Source of the DNA: Arion vulgaris
Lineage: Eukaryota > Mollusca > Gastropoda > Stylommatophora > Arionidae
DNA length: 64,000 nucleotides
Reading direction: 5' to 3'
NCBI GenBank assembly: GCA_020796225.1
Contig: CM036756.1
Span: 66,957,152-67,021,151 of the forward strand
Of the stretch, positions 21,171 through 58,595 are shown piece by piece. The notes under the pieces were generated by a model. That model was not told where the DNA came from. It saw nothing but the letters and a program-made list of their open reading frames with translations, and made no database searches. The first letter of the stretch is position 1. Each line of letters begins with the position of its first letter. The translations under genes were made by a program, and so were the position numbers.

Positions 21171-21640
21171 TATGTTTCTTCTCTTCAACATATATATAGA
21201 CAGAATAGTGAAAGAGGCACAGTGCGGAAAAGACCTTATTGACATAGACAATGATCACTACGACCAATTAAATAATCAAATCAACGAATTACTTTTAGCA
21301 GACGACCAAAGTCTAATCTATGAAGACAAAGATCAACTACAACATCACATGAATTCATTGCTAATAGCATGTAGAAAGTACAATATGAAAATAAACAAGC
21401 AAAAGACCGAGACTATGAAAATCAGCAGAGCACCAAGCCAAGCAAACATACAAATAGACAACACCAGAGTAAAGCAAGTTTCTGAATTCAAATATTTAGG
21501 CAGAATTTTCACAGAGGACGGAAAACGATAGAGAAATAGAGACAAGGTGTCAAATAGCAAATGCAGGGACTTACCAGCTGGCACAATTACTACAACACCC
21601 AAAGATCAAGATGAAAGCGAAAAGACAGATGATAAAAAGT
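21160..21640 (+). mobile_element. LINE (second family) palm fragment with ADD box
   Basis: A 119-codon frame at 21172-21531 encodes L-L-F-N-I-Y-I-D-R-I, E-L-L-L-A-D-D-Q-S-L-I-Y (catalytic ADD), M-K-I-N-K-Q-K-T-E-T-M and F-K-Y-L-G-R-I-F-T-E-D-G. These are reverse transcriptase palm-to-thumb motifs. The copy is 5'-truncated and frame-shifted after 21531. Confidence 0.85.
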
Positions 21641-21714
21641 ATTTTTCTTATAAAAAGAAAAATAAAGAAATGTATGTTAATATATATTTCTTTATTTTCT
21701 TTTTATAAGGAAAA

Positions 21715-22520
21715 TATATATGCAAAGAAAAACAGACAACTTGTTATCTATAGCATCAAAAGTTGGACTGCAGATAAGCTATGAAAACAGACAACTTGTC
21801 ATCTATAGCATCAAAAGTTGGACTGCAGATAAGCTATGAAAAACAAATATAATGAAGACACCTATGGCAAGTAATGCAGATATCACACTGGAATCTAAAA
21901 TGATAAAATAACAGAGCAGTTCACCTATTTAGGTAGCAATTTTGATTGCACAGGAAATGTTAAAAATAAATTATGATACGAATTGGCAAAGCAACATCAG
22001 CTTTTAAAAGTCTAAATAAAATATGGAACTGCAAGTTATATAGTATTAAAACTAAATTACGAATTTTCAATTCAAATGTTGTATCAATCCTAACATATGC
22101 TAGCGAGAGTTGGAAAATGACTAAAGATATAGAAGCAAGTTGAATGCATTTGAAAATAGATGTCTGCAGAAAATAATGAATATAAAATGAAATGAATTCA
22201 GGAGAAGTGATGAAATCAGAGACATGTCTGGTCAACCACTAGTGACAACTGTTATAAGAAAGAGAAGATGGAGATATGTTGGCACACCTTGAGGAGAAAT
22301 GATCAACGAATATCAAAGCAGGCATTGAAGTGGGATGCAAAGGGTTCAAGAAAGAGAGGTCGACCTAAGTAGACCTGAAGCGAACTTTGCTGAGAGAGGC
22401 AGGAAATATCGGTCTCAGTTCCATGGAGGAGATTGCGCGAGTTGCCCAGGATAGAGTGGTATGGAGAAATTACTTGCAGGCCATATGTAACGTATAACGG
22501 TACGAGAGGAATTATTATTA
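21715..22520 (+). mobile_element. LINE (first family) 3' part, with internal duplication
   Basis: It closely matches 6820-7575. The first about 60 bp (AAAACAGACAACTTGTCATC to GATAAGCTATGAAAA) is present twice. Many single-base gaps break the frame. It ends with GGTACGAGAGGAATTATTATTATG. Confidence 0.85.
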
Positions 22521-22714
22521 TGTATATATATAATATCTTTTCTTCCTTTCTTTTCTTCAGTCCTGTTTTGCCTCACAGCGCCAGGATAGGAAAAGATTTC
22601 TGGAACGGGCTTTGTGTGCGCTTCATAAATAGTGTCTTTCGTTGCCTCTGTTATCTCTGAGATTCCTCTTTTGCTTGGCCGGTCTTTTGCTTTGTATCCA
22701 TTGTTTTAGAATCT

Positions 22715-22895
22715 GTTGGTAATCTGCTTATGTGGCTGAACCATTTAATTTGTTGTTTCTTGATGACGTTTAGTACTTACGTACCCACTTTTTCCTGATG
22801 TCTTCATTTCTCAACCGGTCTCTTCTTGTTACCTCCAGCATTCTGCGTAGACACTTCATCTCTGTCATGCCTAGTTTTCTTCTATCTTTTGATGT
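22715..22895 (-). mobile_element. LINE (second family) thumb fragment
   Basis: The reverse complement of the region at 11900-12060: CATCAAGAAACAACAAATTAAATGG-like sequence and CTACGCAGAATGCTGGAGG. It ends at a TA microsatellite (22903-22951). Confidence 0.65.
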
Positions 22896-22899
22896 CAGT

Positions 22900-22902
<3 letters not shown>

Positions 22903-22951
<49 letters not shown>
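22903..22951. repeat. (TA)n microsatellite
   Basis: About 24 TA dinucleotides. Confidence 0.95.
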
Positions 22952-22952
<1 letters not shown>

Positions 22953-23459
22953 CTTTAAACCCGGATATAGTGGGAGAGTGAGAGCGAAAGAGGAAAAGAG
23001 AATGAGAGAGATGGAAGAGAGAGAGAGAGAGGGCGGAGGAAGTGAGATTTTTCAGGAACAGAACATGACTCTCTCAGTATTGATTACCCTAGTTCTAACA
23101 CTCACGAGTTTCCTCCACTTACATCAACAACAAAAAGCTCTCACTTTTACCAGGAACTTCTAAATAATGTCTGAAAATAGTTCCGTACGTGATCAACATA
23201 TTTATCCGCGTAATGTAAACCATCTTGAATGTGATTTACTTATGCTCTAACGATATAGGTCCTATATCAGGGACATCTGTGCACGCATTTAATTTAAAAT
23301 AACACAGCAAACTGCCGTAACTATGAGATATAACTATACATATAATCTATTTTGAAAAATAAGTGAACATTTAAATTGAAATATTAATATACAAGAATTT
23401 CTGAGAATTTCAGTGAAAATTGTATCAGAGTTACCTGCAACATTGTTGATCAATAAACA

Positions 23460-23489
23460 TATATTATATTCATTCTCAACTCTTCAGTT
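23460..23489 (+). promoter_or_regulatory. Candidate core promoter of the tubulin gene
   Basis: TATATTATA at 23460-23468 lies 26 nt before the A of an initiator-like TCAGTT (23484-23489), the usual TATA-to-start distance. The proposed start codon follows 22 nt later. The placement is inferred from motifs only. Confidence 0.4.
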
Positions 23490-23507
23490 CATATTCGCTG
23501 TTTGAAA

Positions 23508-48927
<25,420 letters not shown>

Positions 48928-49063
48928 CTGACAAAAAAGATAGTATTACTTACATTACTGTAGTAACTAAAACATACGATGGTGATAATAATAGGATCAC
49001 ATGTGAAAGTTGAACTTTGACTTCGCTATTGAACCGTTTACATAAGCTTAAATGGGTTACACA

Positions 49064-49227
49064 CAGTGGCGGCTCGTGATCATTTTTGATGGTGGGCCAG
49101 ACACAAATTTTTGGAAAATTCATGGTTTGGAGTTGTTATGTCTTAATTTATAAAATAATAAATACACGTTACACATTATTTTTGGTGGGGCCCGGCCCCA
49201 GTGGCCCCTAATGACGAGCCGCCACTG
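49064..49227 (+). mobile_element. MITE, hAT type, copy 3 of 3, carrying AATAAA
   Basis: 164 bp with the same ends, perfect 8-bp duplications GTTACACA (49056-49063 and 49228-49235). It starts 136 bp after the tubulin stop. AATAAA at 49157-49162 is the first canonical poly(A) signal I see downstream of the stop. Confidence 0.93.
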
Positions 49228-49464
49228 GTTACACATAAACTCAAACATGAGTGTCAGATCTAACGCTTTTGATATGTACCGTTTTTGTTTAACGTGGAAG
49301 AGAGTGACAAGCATATCATGATAATGATTTTACTGATTAATTAACTCTATCAATATGATGAATATGACTGAGTTTTCACAACAATTGTTTTATAACACCA
49401 TAGTTGTTATCGCATAAATATGTTGTGTTTACGTTTTTTGCATTTGATATCTACCGTTTGAACC

Positions 49465-49735
49465 TGGACGCTGACATCAAACGATAGAAGAAAAACTAGT
49501 AACGACAGAATGGAAGTGTCTATGCAGAATGGTGGGAGTAGAAGAGACTAGTGCAGAAATGAAAACATCAGGGGAAAAAGTGGGTACAACATCAGTACTG
49601 AACTTCATCAAGAAAAACAAATTAAATGGTTCGGCCACATAAGCAGATTACCAACAGACAATACGTCTTAAAGAGCAGTGCTACTCCGATAACGTGGATA
49701 CAAAGCAAAAGACGTACACAGAAATAACAGGCAGT
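49465..49735 (+). mobile_element. LINE (second family) thumb fragment
   Basis: GGACGCTGACATCAAACGATAG, GAAGTGTCTATGCAGAATGG, AGTGGGTACAACATCAGTAC, TGGTTCGGCCACATAAGCAG match 11890-12060 and 21060-21150. Confidence 0.75.
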
Positions 49736-50814
49736 GACACTATTTACTAAGTGCTCACAAAAGTCCGTTTAATAAATATTTTTTGTAAATATCCTGACAT
49801 TATGGGGCAAACCAGGGTTAGAGAAAAGAAAGAGAACAAACCATTTGGTATTACATCAATATATATAATCCAATTTACTAATTATATAGATGATTTATTG
49901 TTTTTCCTACGAAAAAAAACCGTTAAAATGCGAATATACAGAAAAAGAAAGTACTTTCTGTGAAAATTCACTATAATGGATATGTCATAATTGACACCAA
50001 TTTGAACGCCACTATAGAGATGAAATATACCAGATTGAATTAAACTAGTATATAACACTGAGGTATTGGACCAAATAAGCATAGGTCGGTATTATAATAG
50101 TAAAAACTTCCATGTTCAGTGTACATTTGGACATACTGGCTTTATTGCAAACAATGCCCCGACTCGAGCGGGCACAAGTATAGACAGAGCAGATTTCACT
50201 ATATGATATGGGCCAGTCTCAGAAACAGGGACGAATGCGCGAATTATGAGTTAAGTTTGGACATACCAGACAGTGCCGTCTTCGTGATAGAAAGAGAAGA
50301 TATGCTAATCCATTTCGCATGGGTACGGTGAGCAAGTGGAATTTGGGATGTTTGCTGCAGAAGAGGACAGAACACGCATGGGAATGCCCAATGTGCCATG
50401 AAGTCGATCGCATAACATTGCATAGCATTTGGACATGATCTGTGAGGCTTGTGAAGATATGTGCCATATCTGATAAGAGTTTAGTTATGTCGACATTTTG
50501 TCCGCATTTCCTTCATGTTTAAGATTTTACCTTTTTGACTTGGAATACCATGATGAAATTATTTTGCTGCATACGTTAGTTTATTCCATTTCCTTTCCTC
50601 TAAGCTCAGTAACACTGGTTGTTATTCTTATTGCCGTTAAATACCTACTTTTATTCAGTTTTACCATATCCCCTCAGGTTTTTTTTAATCAAACTGTCTT
50701 TGCTTCTTGGAAATTAAATTATCATTAATTCTACATTTGACTTCCAAGTAAGCGTTTGTTATTGGTCATACACCCGTTACATTGAGAATAAATAATAAAA
50801 TCCAGATCCCTAAT
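49736..50814 (+). other. Intergenic, possible retroelement tail
   Basis: Around 50340-50440 one frame encodes H-A-W-E-C-P-M-C-H-E-V-D-R-I-T-L-H-S-I-W, a C-x2-C...H zinc-knuckle-like motif similar to those near the C-terminus of some LINE proteins. It is isolated. The rest of the interval shows nothing recognisable. Confidence 0.3.
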
Positions 50815-51380
50815 CACAGTGTAGGTGAGATCGAGTTGCTAGTCCTATCGGAGACGGACGATAAAACGTAGGTCCCGTGTTCAAATTGAGCACGTAAAAG
50901 AACCCTTGGCGGTTCCAAATTCGAGAAGAGCACGCTGTCTTCTTCTTTGCGTTCGTTATTTACGACCAATTTTAATCACACTTTGTGATGTTTGATCTTT
51001 GCCAAGAACGTGTACATTGTTGCACATTGGTTTTGTAGGTCCCTAAAAGCATAGACTTCTACATGCTTAGGACACGTGCATCCGATTTCAGCCAAACCTC
51101 CTTAGTCACCTCTTACGACATGCGTGGCAGGTAACAGTGATTCTATTTTTACACCCCAAATTTGGGCCCCGGTAACCACTCGGGCGAGCACGCTGTAAAA
51201 CCGCTGACGTGAAAAATTCCTAGAAAATACTTTCACTATCTTCTAAACTACATCGAGGACCCTCGCCGGTGCTACGGAGTTTGTATACTGCCGCTGCGAT
51301 ATTCCTTGTAAGAAAGAGATCGGAGCACACATAGTTACTCACCGAAGTGTGACGATGATGATCCTATCAATAAAATACAA
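50815..51380 (+). mobile_element. S5 SINE interrupted by S2
   Basis: The first part reads GTGTAGGTGAGATCGAGTTG to TTCGAGAAGAGCACGCTGT. After the S2 insert (50939-51185) it resumes GAGCACGCTGTAAAACC, CCTCGCCGGTGCTACGGAG, GAAGTGTGACGATGATGATC. The duplicated GAGCACGCTGT dates S2 as the later arrival. Confidence 0.85.
50939..51185 (-). mobile_element. S2 SINE inside S5, 11-bp target duplication
   Basis: Borders are fixed by GAGCACGCTGT on both sides (50928-50938 and 51186-51196). The plus strand reads CTTCTTCTTTGCGTTCG to GTAACCACTCGGGC, so the element's head is at the right and its GAA tail at the left. Confidence 0.9.
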
Positions 51381-51879
51381 GTGACATTTCAATGTTGTCA
51401 TATATATATTTTCGTTCTGAATTCTTGTCGTTGTTCGTGTAGCCTGTTTCCAGGACAAAGTTCAGTTTCCTATCATCATCAATTAGCAGCACTAAAGTTC
51501 ATGACTGTCTCACTTTTGTGTGCACAAATTGGACTGATTCTAATTTTACCCCAACTGACAAGTTGAAAGAAAGCATGTCATATATACATACATTGCTTAC
51601 AGTTTCTTGCTTATTTTGGTAAATCTACTATTTTGTATCACTTTATGAAATGTTGATAAAAACAGATAATACAGTATTCAAATTCTATGTTTCATTGGCA
51701 TAAATGGTCTTTATGCGTTCATAACACGTTAACTTAATCCTTCTTCCTTAAGGAATGTCTATAATGTGTTCATCAGCAACAATGTGCTATGCCTATTAAA
51801 AAAAACACTAGTCTCTAGTCAGGTATGTGTTACTGTCTGCTGTCAAAATCCGGATGTGATGAGTTGAAAAGTTCATTAC

Positions 51880-52359
51880 GCCCGAGTGGTTACCGGGGCC
51901 AAAATTTGGGGTGTTAGAACCACTGTTACCTGCCACGCATATCGTAAGAGGCGACTAAGGAGGTTTGGCTGAAATCGGATGCACGTGTCCGCTAGGGAAT
52001 GCTAACCCGAAACAAATGCTTGCAGAAAACGGATGCACCAGGCCGTAAGGCGCATAATATGGTGCAACGACCCTCACAATGAGGAATGGGATAACGGATT
52101 CTACGGTCGCCAATCTGCCTCGGAGATTTAGCCACGCAGTAAGAATGTCAGACCTACCATCACGAGGGTGGCCAAAACAGGGAAGCAGAAATCATTAGAA
52201 TTATATCCTACAGAACTGCCCCCAGTATGCAGACTTGAGAAGAAAGAGGTGGCCCACTTACACCAAGACAAACTGTACGGCGTGGCTGATAATCTGAGGC
52301 AGACGGCTGCCTTTATCAGAGAATCCAAAATCCCAATCTAGTGAGAACGCAGAAGAAAG
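51880..52359 (+). mobile_element. S6 element, full length, 9-bp target duplication
   Basis: The head GCCCGAGTGGTTACCGGGGC through GCTGAAATCGGATGCACGTG is that of S2. The body then switches to GCTAGGGAATGCTAACCCG, GGATTCTACGGTCGCC and GAGGCAGACGGCTGCC, ending AGAACGCAGAAGAAAG. GTTCATTAC flanks both sides (51871-51879 and 52360-52368). Confidence 0.9.
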
Positions 52360-52368
52360 GTTCATTAC

Positions 52369-53209
52369 ACGTTAACTTAACCTTTCTTCTTAACGGAACG
52401 TGACAGGAAGTCTATAAATGTTCCTCAGCATCATGTGCCACGCCGATACACAGTCATGGTTGGCTATCTCACAGAATCACTAGTTTCTAAACTCTGAATC
52501 TTCAAACAATGAATTCATTTCTTTATATCATGTGTATCACTAACACTGTTTTATAGTAATTGTAACGAAGTATTAAAATTGTGTGTACATAATACAATCA
52601 TTTTTGTAAACTCAATGAATAGTTTTGTTCTTATTCTAGTCAGTGATTCTTCTTTCGCTTTCAGCATATCGCTCTTGCCTGGCTATCCACTGTTTAAATC
52701 AAAAGCATCGACTGTTGGGGAGTTTAGAATGGATAAAGGGAATGTTCTTCGGTCTCTTAGCGACCTACTGTTGGATGCGGACACTAAAATTGAAGTTGAA
52801 TCAATCCAGCGATTTAAAGGGATTGAAATTACATGTTGTACAAGTTGAGATGGATGCTTGAGGGTAGAGAGAGGAGTTGTTTTACTAGGGAGCAACAGGA
52901 ACCATCAGTATGCATACTCTTCAACATCTGTTGGGGGAGGTTGAAGACCTATGAGTCTGCCCGGATTGCTGTGACATCAGTTCAGTAACCAATAAAAAGA
53001 GATGAATATTGGTGCCTGAAGCATAAGAAATCTAATAACTAGTGAGAACCAGGATAAACATAAAGTTTACAAAGCAGTAGTAACAATCAGAGGAAGAGTT
53101 GCAGTACAACTGAAAACCAAAAATCATGAAGATGAAAATAAGTAAAAATAAATATTTTGAAAGTTGTATGTATATCAGAATAGTCACAGAAAAATAAAGG
53201 AAATCTACG
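52369..53209. other. Intergenic, mostly unrecognised
   Basis: Positions 52870-53000 (CATCAGTATGCATACTCTTC, CTATGAGTCTGCCCGGATTG) match 55612-55705, a dispersed repeat. No coding sequence is supported. Confidence 0.4.
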
Positions 53210-53760
53210 CTGATCATCATTGACCATCATTGCACTTCGGTGAGTAACCATTGTGCTTCGATCTCTTTCTTACACAGAAAGATCTCAGTGCAATAACTAT
53301 GTAGCACCATAGCATAGATGAGTGTACCCGATGTCTTTCCTTTGGTTCGCTTGATATATTCAACGTTGTCTCTCGTAACAACTTCACTATCTTTTGTAGC
53401 TCAGATAGAGGTCCGTGTAGTTTTATGTCGAGTACCCGATGTAATTTAGAAGATGATGATATTTTGTAGGAATTTTATTGTCTAATCTTTCTAATGAATT
53501 TTGCCTGCACAGTGGCTTTCCAGTCTGCTCTTCTCGATTTTGAGCTGCCAAGAAGGGTTCTTTTAAATGCTCAATTTGAACACATGACTTAGTTTTATCG
53601 TATGTCTCCAATAGGACTAGGAACTCGATCTCATCTACACCAAGATCTGGATCTCAGGAGAAATATCCCAATGACTCCACGAGGAAGCGAACCGAATACC
53701 TTTGGGACAAGATGCGAGCACCAAACCTCTATGCTACAGAGACCCCAGAAACCTACTTTA
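53210..53760 (-). mobile_element. S5 SINE, near full length
   Basis: The minus strand starts GGGGTCTCTGTAGCATAGAG (A box TAGCATAGAGG), has GGTGCTCGCATCTTG and a B box TATTCGGTTCGCTTCC, continues GAGATCGAGTTCCTAGTCC and TTCTGTGTAAGAAAGAGATC, and ends GAAGTGCAATGATGG. This copy shows the whole S5 order used to interpret the two minisatellites. Confidence 0.8.
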
Positions 53761-55440
53761 CAGGTCAATAAGTCTTCATATGGGATGACAACGCATATAA
53801 AAATGGTAAACTCACATAAAAACATGAATGACAAATATGTGGCAGTCAATGTGAAATACACAATCAATAGACATCACATCACATAATAAAGCCTGCTCAG
53901 ACTGCACAGCGTGCATGTCAGACAAAAACACAGACTCCAGAGCACTTCAGCATTCATGTCCATCATAATACACCAATGAAACGAAACATTGCCTAAAGAA
54001 CGAAGCTTACAGAGCAAGCTATGGGAACTCTCAAGGAACTCCAACTGACATTCAACTTCATAGAGGCAACCCATCTCATGGTTAGACGAGCATACAAAAC
54101 CGATCACAAAGACGAAGAAGAAATAAACATCAAACTCATATTAATGTCAACAAATTTAATCAATATGCTCAGCTATAAGCCACCAATCTGCCTGAAGAAT
54201 ATATCAATCAACATATTTATATTATATTTACAAGAGAATACAAATGTAATATGAAGCATACATGCTTAAAACATTACTTTAAGGTGAACAGAAATTATAT
54301 TCAAATAATGGATTCCATTTCACGCTTCAGTCAATACATAATCTAACACAGTATAAAATCATCTGACATGCACATAATGAAATGATATTTTATTGCAAAT
54401 AAGTACATCTGTAGATTAATCAAAACTCAATGAACATTCAGCCCAATCTTGCTCACATTCAGATAAACATAATATTTCACGTTCTGAGATAACAGATTAG
54501 TTATTATAATACAGCTGGTACAAACACATTTTTAAAACAATACAGGTAAGGGTTTTAGATGCAGTAAATAGAATGAGAAGTCAGTGTCAGTCAACTTGAG
54601 CTGACGAGGTCTCTACTTCATCTCCAGGTGGTAAACCTCATAACGGGCTGCAACATTGCAGTCTGGCTATGCAAGTATGCTAAAAATGTGTTTTTAAAAA
54701 TGATGTGCTGAAACTGGACTTCAGGATATAAGGTGAAGATAATGCAGACTACAATACAAAGTAACAAACAGCCATTTCATGGCAAACAAAGACAAAGAAA
54801 TGTTAAACGTGAGAGAAGTCTTATTTGTTCCTTGCATACACTTACCCCTGTGTTTTCTATAGTAGCAAAGAATAGAACCACTGTCTAATCTTGCATGTTG
54901 TAAAAACATATAAGAGGAGTTGGGCCTGGGGCAGGCATCACCATATTGTTAAAAACAAAAAAAAGCAAACAGCTACAGAAATAGAAGCCCAAACTGCTGA
55001 CGAAGATCCCGATTCCATAGTAGAGGATTGCATTCAGTGGACATTTTCTGTCTCTACCTTATGTACCCTAGGGAGTAATGAGAACTGATGATATATATTA
55101 AGATGTAGAGAACAAATAAGAGATGTTGATGTTAATATGTTCTTGATATGAAAATGCTGGCTCAAACTTAATCAAGTTAAAAAAAGTAAAAACTTGACAT
55201 ATGGTGACAGTTTCCATAAATGACAAAAAAACATTTTTTTAAACTGAGAGACAACACTTTACAACCCTCTTCTTCTATCCAACCATCAGGTATTTTTTCT
55301 CATACTTTTGATTCATTTTGTTAACAGAAAATTTAAGTGTATTTAGAAAATACTCATGTAATTACAACAAACATTCACTTGTCATCTTGTGATATCAATT
55401 TAAAGATAATTGTTTCTTTGTTGATAAAACAAAAACAGCT
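53761..55440. other. Intergenic, no supported gene
   Basis: Several short open frames were examined. The stretch 53880-54110 reads partly Cys-rich (A-C-S-D-C-T-A-C-M) but is broken by stops. No splice-consistent exon or known repeat is recognised. Confidence 0.4.
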
Positions 55441-55444
55441 GTTA

Positions 55445-55760
55445 ATGCGTAATACCGCTTTTTTAGACGGTGTAGGACAGGGGTAGACGTGTCTGTGGAA
55501 TTTAATGGCCACATGGCTAGTGCAGTAGACACAAAACTGTTCAAGTTAGGAGGTTTCTTTATGCGCCCGACAGAAAAACTCCTGGCTTTACTGTGGATGG
55601 AGTCCGGGTATCATCAGTATGCATAATCTTCTATATCTGTTGGGGAGACTGAGCACCTATGGGTCTGCCCGGAGTGCAATGACGTCAGTTTAGTAACCAA
55701 TAACGAGTCTGGGTCTCCCACATATGAGCCCTCGTTCTAATCCATTCAGTAAGAAGCTCT
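55445..55760 (+). mobile_element. S11 element
   Basis: GTGGAATTTAATGGCCACATG, GGCTAGTGCAGTAGAC, GCGCCCGACAGAAAAACTCC, then a segment shared with 52870-53000, then GAGCCCTCGTTCTAATCC. Confidence 0.65.
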
Positions 55761-55894
55761 ATTATTTGTTGATACAAAGGCAAAACATGTAAACACAAGT
55801 CATTTGTTGATGCACCAACTCACAAGCTGTTTATCAAATATACCACCATACTAACAATCAAATACAAACTACACACAAATATGAGAATTCTTCT

Positions 55895-55990
55895 TCACCT
55901 TTAAACTCCCAACGGAGCAAAGGTCTTCAACAAACTTCTTCCAGCTCTTCCTCTCTCCTGTCATCCCTTCCAAATTTTACCTATCCGTGA
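55895..55990 (-). mobile_element. LINE 3' end
   Basis: The reverse complement of 4490-4590: CTCCCAACGGAGCAAAGG, CTTCAACAAACTTCTTCCAG, CTCCTGTCATCCCTTCC. Confidence 0.65.
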
Positions 55991-57585
55991 GACTTCCATT
56001 TGTATATAAATCCCCAGGAATTCTCCCAGTAATTAAACAGTTTCATCTAACAATACATCAAGATAAAATTGTTAAACTTAGAAGAAAAAAACCATTTGTA
56101 TGAAGTACCCAACTGTTTGATTCAGAATTTAATGTGATATATTTTAGTACATACTTCATAAGAAATATTGTATACTATATAAAACTTTGGTGGGAGAGGA
56201 GGCATCATTGATCTGCTACAAAAATTTGTATAATTCAACACTATCTTATTTAAATGTTAAAAAATCAAAGGAAATATACACCAGCCACAACTATAACTTT
56301 AGTAGCGGATGTTTAAAGTGCACAGAAAATTGATATAATTACACAAAGATGTTGACAATAACACTTTTAATCTATCATAGACATTTTGGTTTCAAAACAT
56401 AAAAATTACAAAATTGACATGGACATTTTTAGTTTCTTAAATATCTACAAACTTACTGACATCATACACAACAAGTTGGAGACATTCCACAACAACAAAA
56501 TATGTTGAACAAGAATTTTGTTAATTTTATGGTCAAATATTATTAAAAATGAAGAGCTTTCAAAAGGGCAAACTATGAACGAAGATGGAGATTTGCTGCA
56601 CATGTGTGCTGTATGCCAGTAGGGGTATTGGACAGACAAGTTCTGCAATGAAAAAAACCAGGAGAACTGAAAAGAAAATTGAAAGATTGCAGCCTGACCT
56701 GGGACATAATTGTTTGAAATGCAGCAAATAAGACATTGGAAATCTCTAGGAAGCTGTATGTGTCAAGTGGAACACAAAGAAGTTATCGATAGGAATTTAA
56801 AAAAAAAAAATTTTTGTTTAAAGAAAATCATAAGTCCTACCTATTTACTTTCTCACAGACATATAAACAAAGAAATGGAATATATCAGACTGACATAAAA
56901 TATACAACATACCTTATATCACAAACATCAGCAGATCATCTAAGATTATGAAATAAAATATTGTCAAATTGTAAAAAATTCACTAGATCTCAAAACAAAC
57001 TCTTTTGAATGTGAAGAATGCTGATTACAATGTGCATGTATTCCAGAAACAGCAGAGACATTGTCATTATAAATGACTTGGGAAATCTTCTTCTTGCGTT
57101 CGCAAGCTATGAATTCAGGCGTAGTCAGGGTGCTTGGCACTTCTGACTGATTTTTGTGTGAAGGCATGCTTTCCTTATTACTAGTGTCCCCACCATATCT
57201 ACGAAGTCTTCTACTTCAGAGGTAGTGGGAAATACTCAATGGATATGTTTATGAAGGAAATTGATAGCTGATGCCATTATGCATGATACAAGATGATGTC
57301 TGTTCTTTAACTAATGAAAGAGCTCTTGAAAATATCTGTTCAGGAAATGCACAGGCGAATATTTTGAACAAAAAAAAACACTTCCCATTTCTTAAAACTA
57401 ACAATGTATAGCAAGACTCAAGGGAACACCACATAACTCAATCAGACCAACAAATAAATGAGATCAATTTGGTTATATACAACTCTATCAAAGAAAAATA
57501 AAATACCGAACATCCAAACAAAAGGGAATATATCAAACAGCTGAGACTAGGGGGATGTCAAATAATGAGATCAGGGGGAGTGACA
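55991..57585. other. Intergenic with LINE and repeat scraps
   Basis: Positions 56560-56715 decode in broken frames to R-R-W-R-F-A-A-H-V-C-C-M-P-V, a LINE thumb echo. Positions 57110-57230 resemble 13165-13290 (CACTTCTGACTG, CTTATTACTAGTGT). No gene is supported. Confidence 0.4.
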
Positions 57586-57589
57586 TGTA

Positions 57590-58220
57590 ACTCAATCACA
57601 CCAGAGTCAATGATAAACAACTCAATCAAACAAAAAGTAAATGATACATAACTCAGTCTTACCAGGAGATGCCAAATAATCAGATTAGAGGAAATGATAC
57701 ACAACTCAATCAAACAAAAAGTAAATGATACATAACTCAATCTTACCAGGATATGCCAAATAATCAGATTAGAGGAAATGATACACAACTCAATCAAACA
57801 AAAAGTAAATGATACATAACTCAGTCTTACCAGGAGATGCCAAATAATCAGATTAGAGGAAATGATACACAACTCAATCAAACAAAAAGTAAATGATACA
57901 TAACTCAATCTTACCAGGAGATGCCAAATAATCAGATTAGAGGAAATGATACACAACTCAATCAAACAAAAAGTAAATGATACATAACTCAATCTTACCA
58001 GGAGATGCCAAATAATCAGATTAGAGGAAATGATACACAACTCAATCAAACAAAAAGTAAATGATACATAACTCAGTCTTACCAGGAGATGTCAAATAAT
58101 CAGATTAGAGGAGATGATACACAACTCAATCAAACAAAAAGTAAATGATACATAACTCAGTCTTACCAGGAGATGCCAAATAATCAGATTAGAGGAAATG
58201 ATACACAACTCAATCAGACC
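57590..58220. repeat. 84-bp minisatellite, about 7.5 copies
   Basis: The unit includes GTAAATGATACATAACTCAG, TCTTACCAGGAGATGCC and AATAATCAGATTAGAGGAAA; the same word recurs exactly every 84 bp from about 57637 to 58141. As 84 is divisible by three, a 163-codon minus frame arises and is not called a gene. It begins about 375 bp beyond the FLYWCH exon. Confidence 0.95.
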
Positions 58221-58228
58221 AGTGCGGA

Positions 58229-58375
58229 CATTGTTGCTCTGGTACTGATTTGACGTTGGGTTGACCTGGATGCCATTTGTGGCTGGGAAAAATACCCCAC
58301 TCCAAATGTGGACTTCAAACTTGAGAGCACTCCTCTAGGAAGCTAGTGTACTAACCTCTCTCTATTCTTAGTAGT
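58229..58375 (-). mobile_element. Possible S7-related SINE
   Basis: GACGTTGGGTTGACCTGGATG, then GACTTCAAACTTGAGAGCACTC resembles the S7 head in reverse (GTTCGAACTC-like B box). Diverged. Confidence 0.35.
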
Positions 58376-58595
58376 ATCATATGCTATAAAAAAAAATATA
58401 CTATTTCTGTGTAAACTTCAGTTCCCCTTTGGAAGTCTCCTTTCAAATAGAACAATTTTGTATGTGTAAAAATGAAGATGCTAAATGAATGTAATAAAAT
58501 CATCAAATCAGTCTCCAAGTGCCAAAATTCTGTAAGGATCATCTATATCTTAATCATGAAGAATCAGATGGGCATACTTTTCTGGAATTGAAAAA

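Noticed and set aside
22798..23163. A 121-codon plus-strand frame
   Set aside because: It joins an inverted LINE scrap, a TA microsatellite and a purine-rich tract; no domain.
57558..58049. A 163-codon minus-strand frame with hydrophobic 28-residue repeats
   Set aside because: It comes from the 84-bp minisatellite; no start context or splice border supports a gene.
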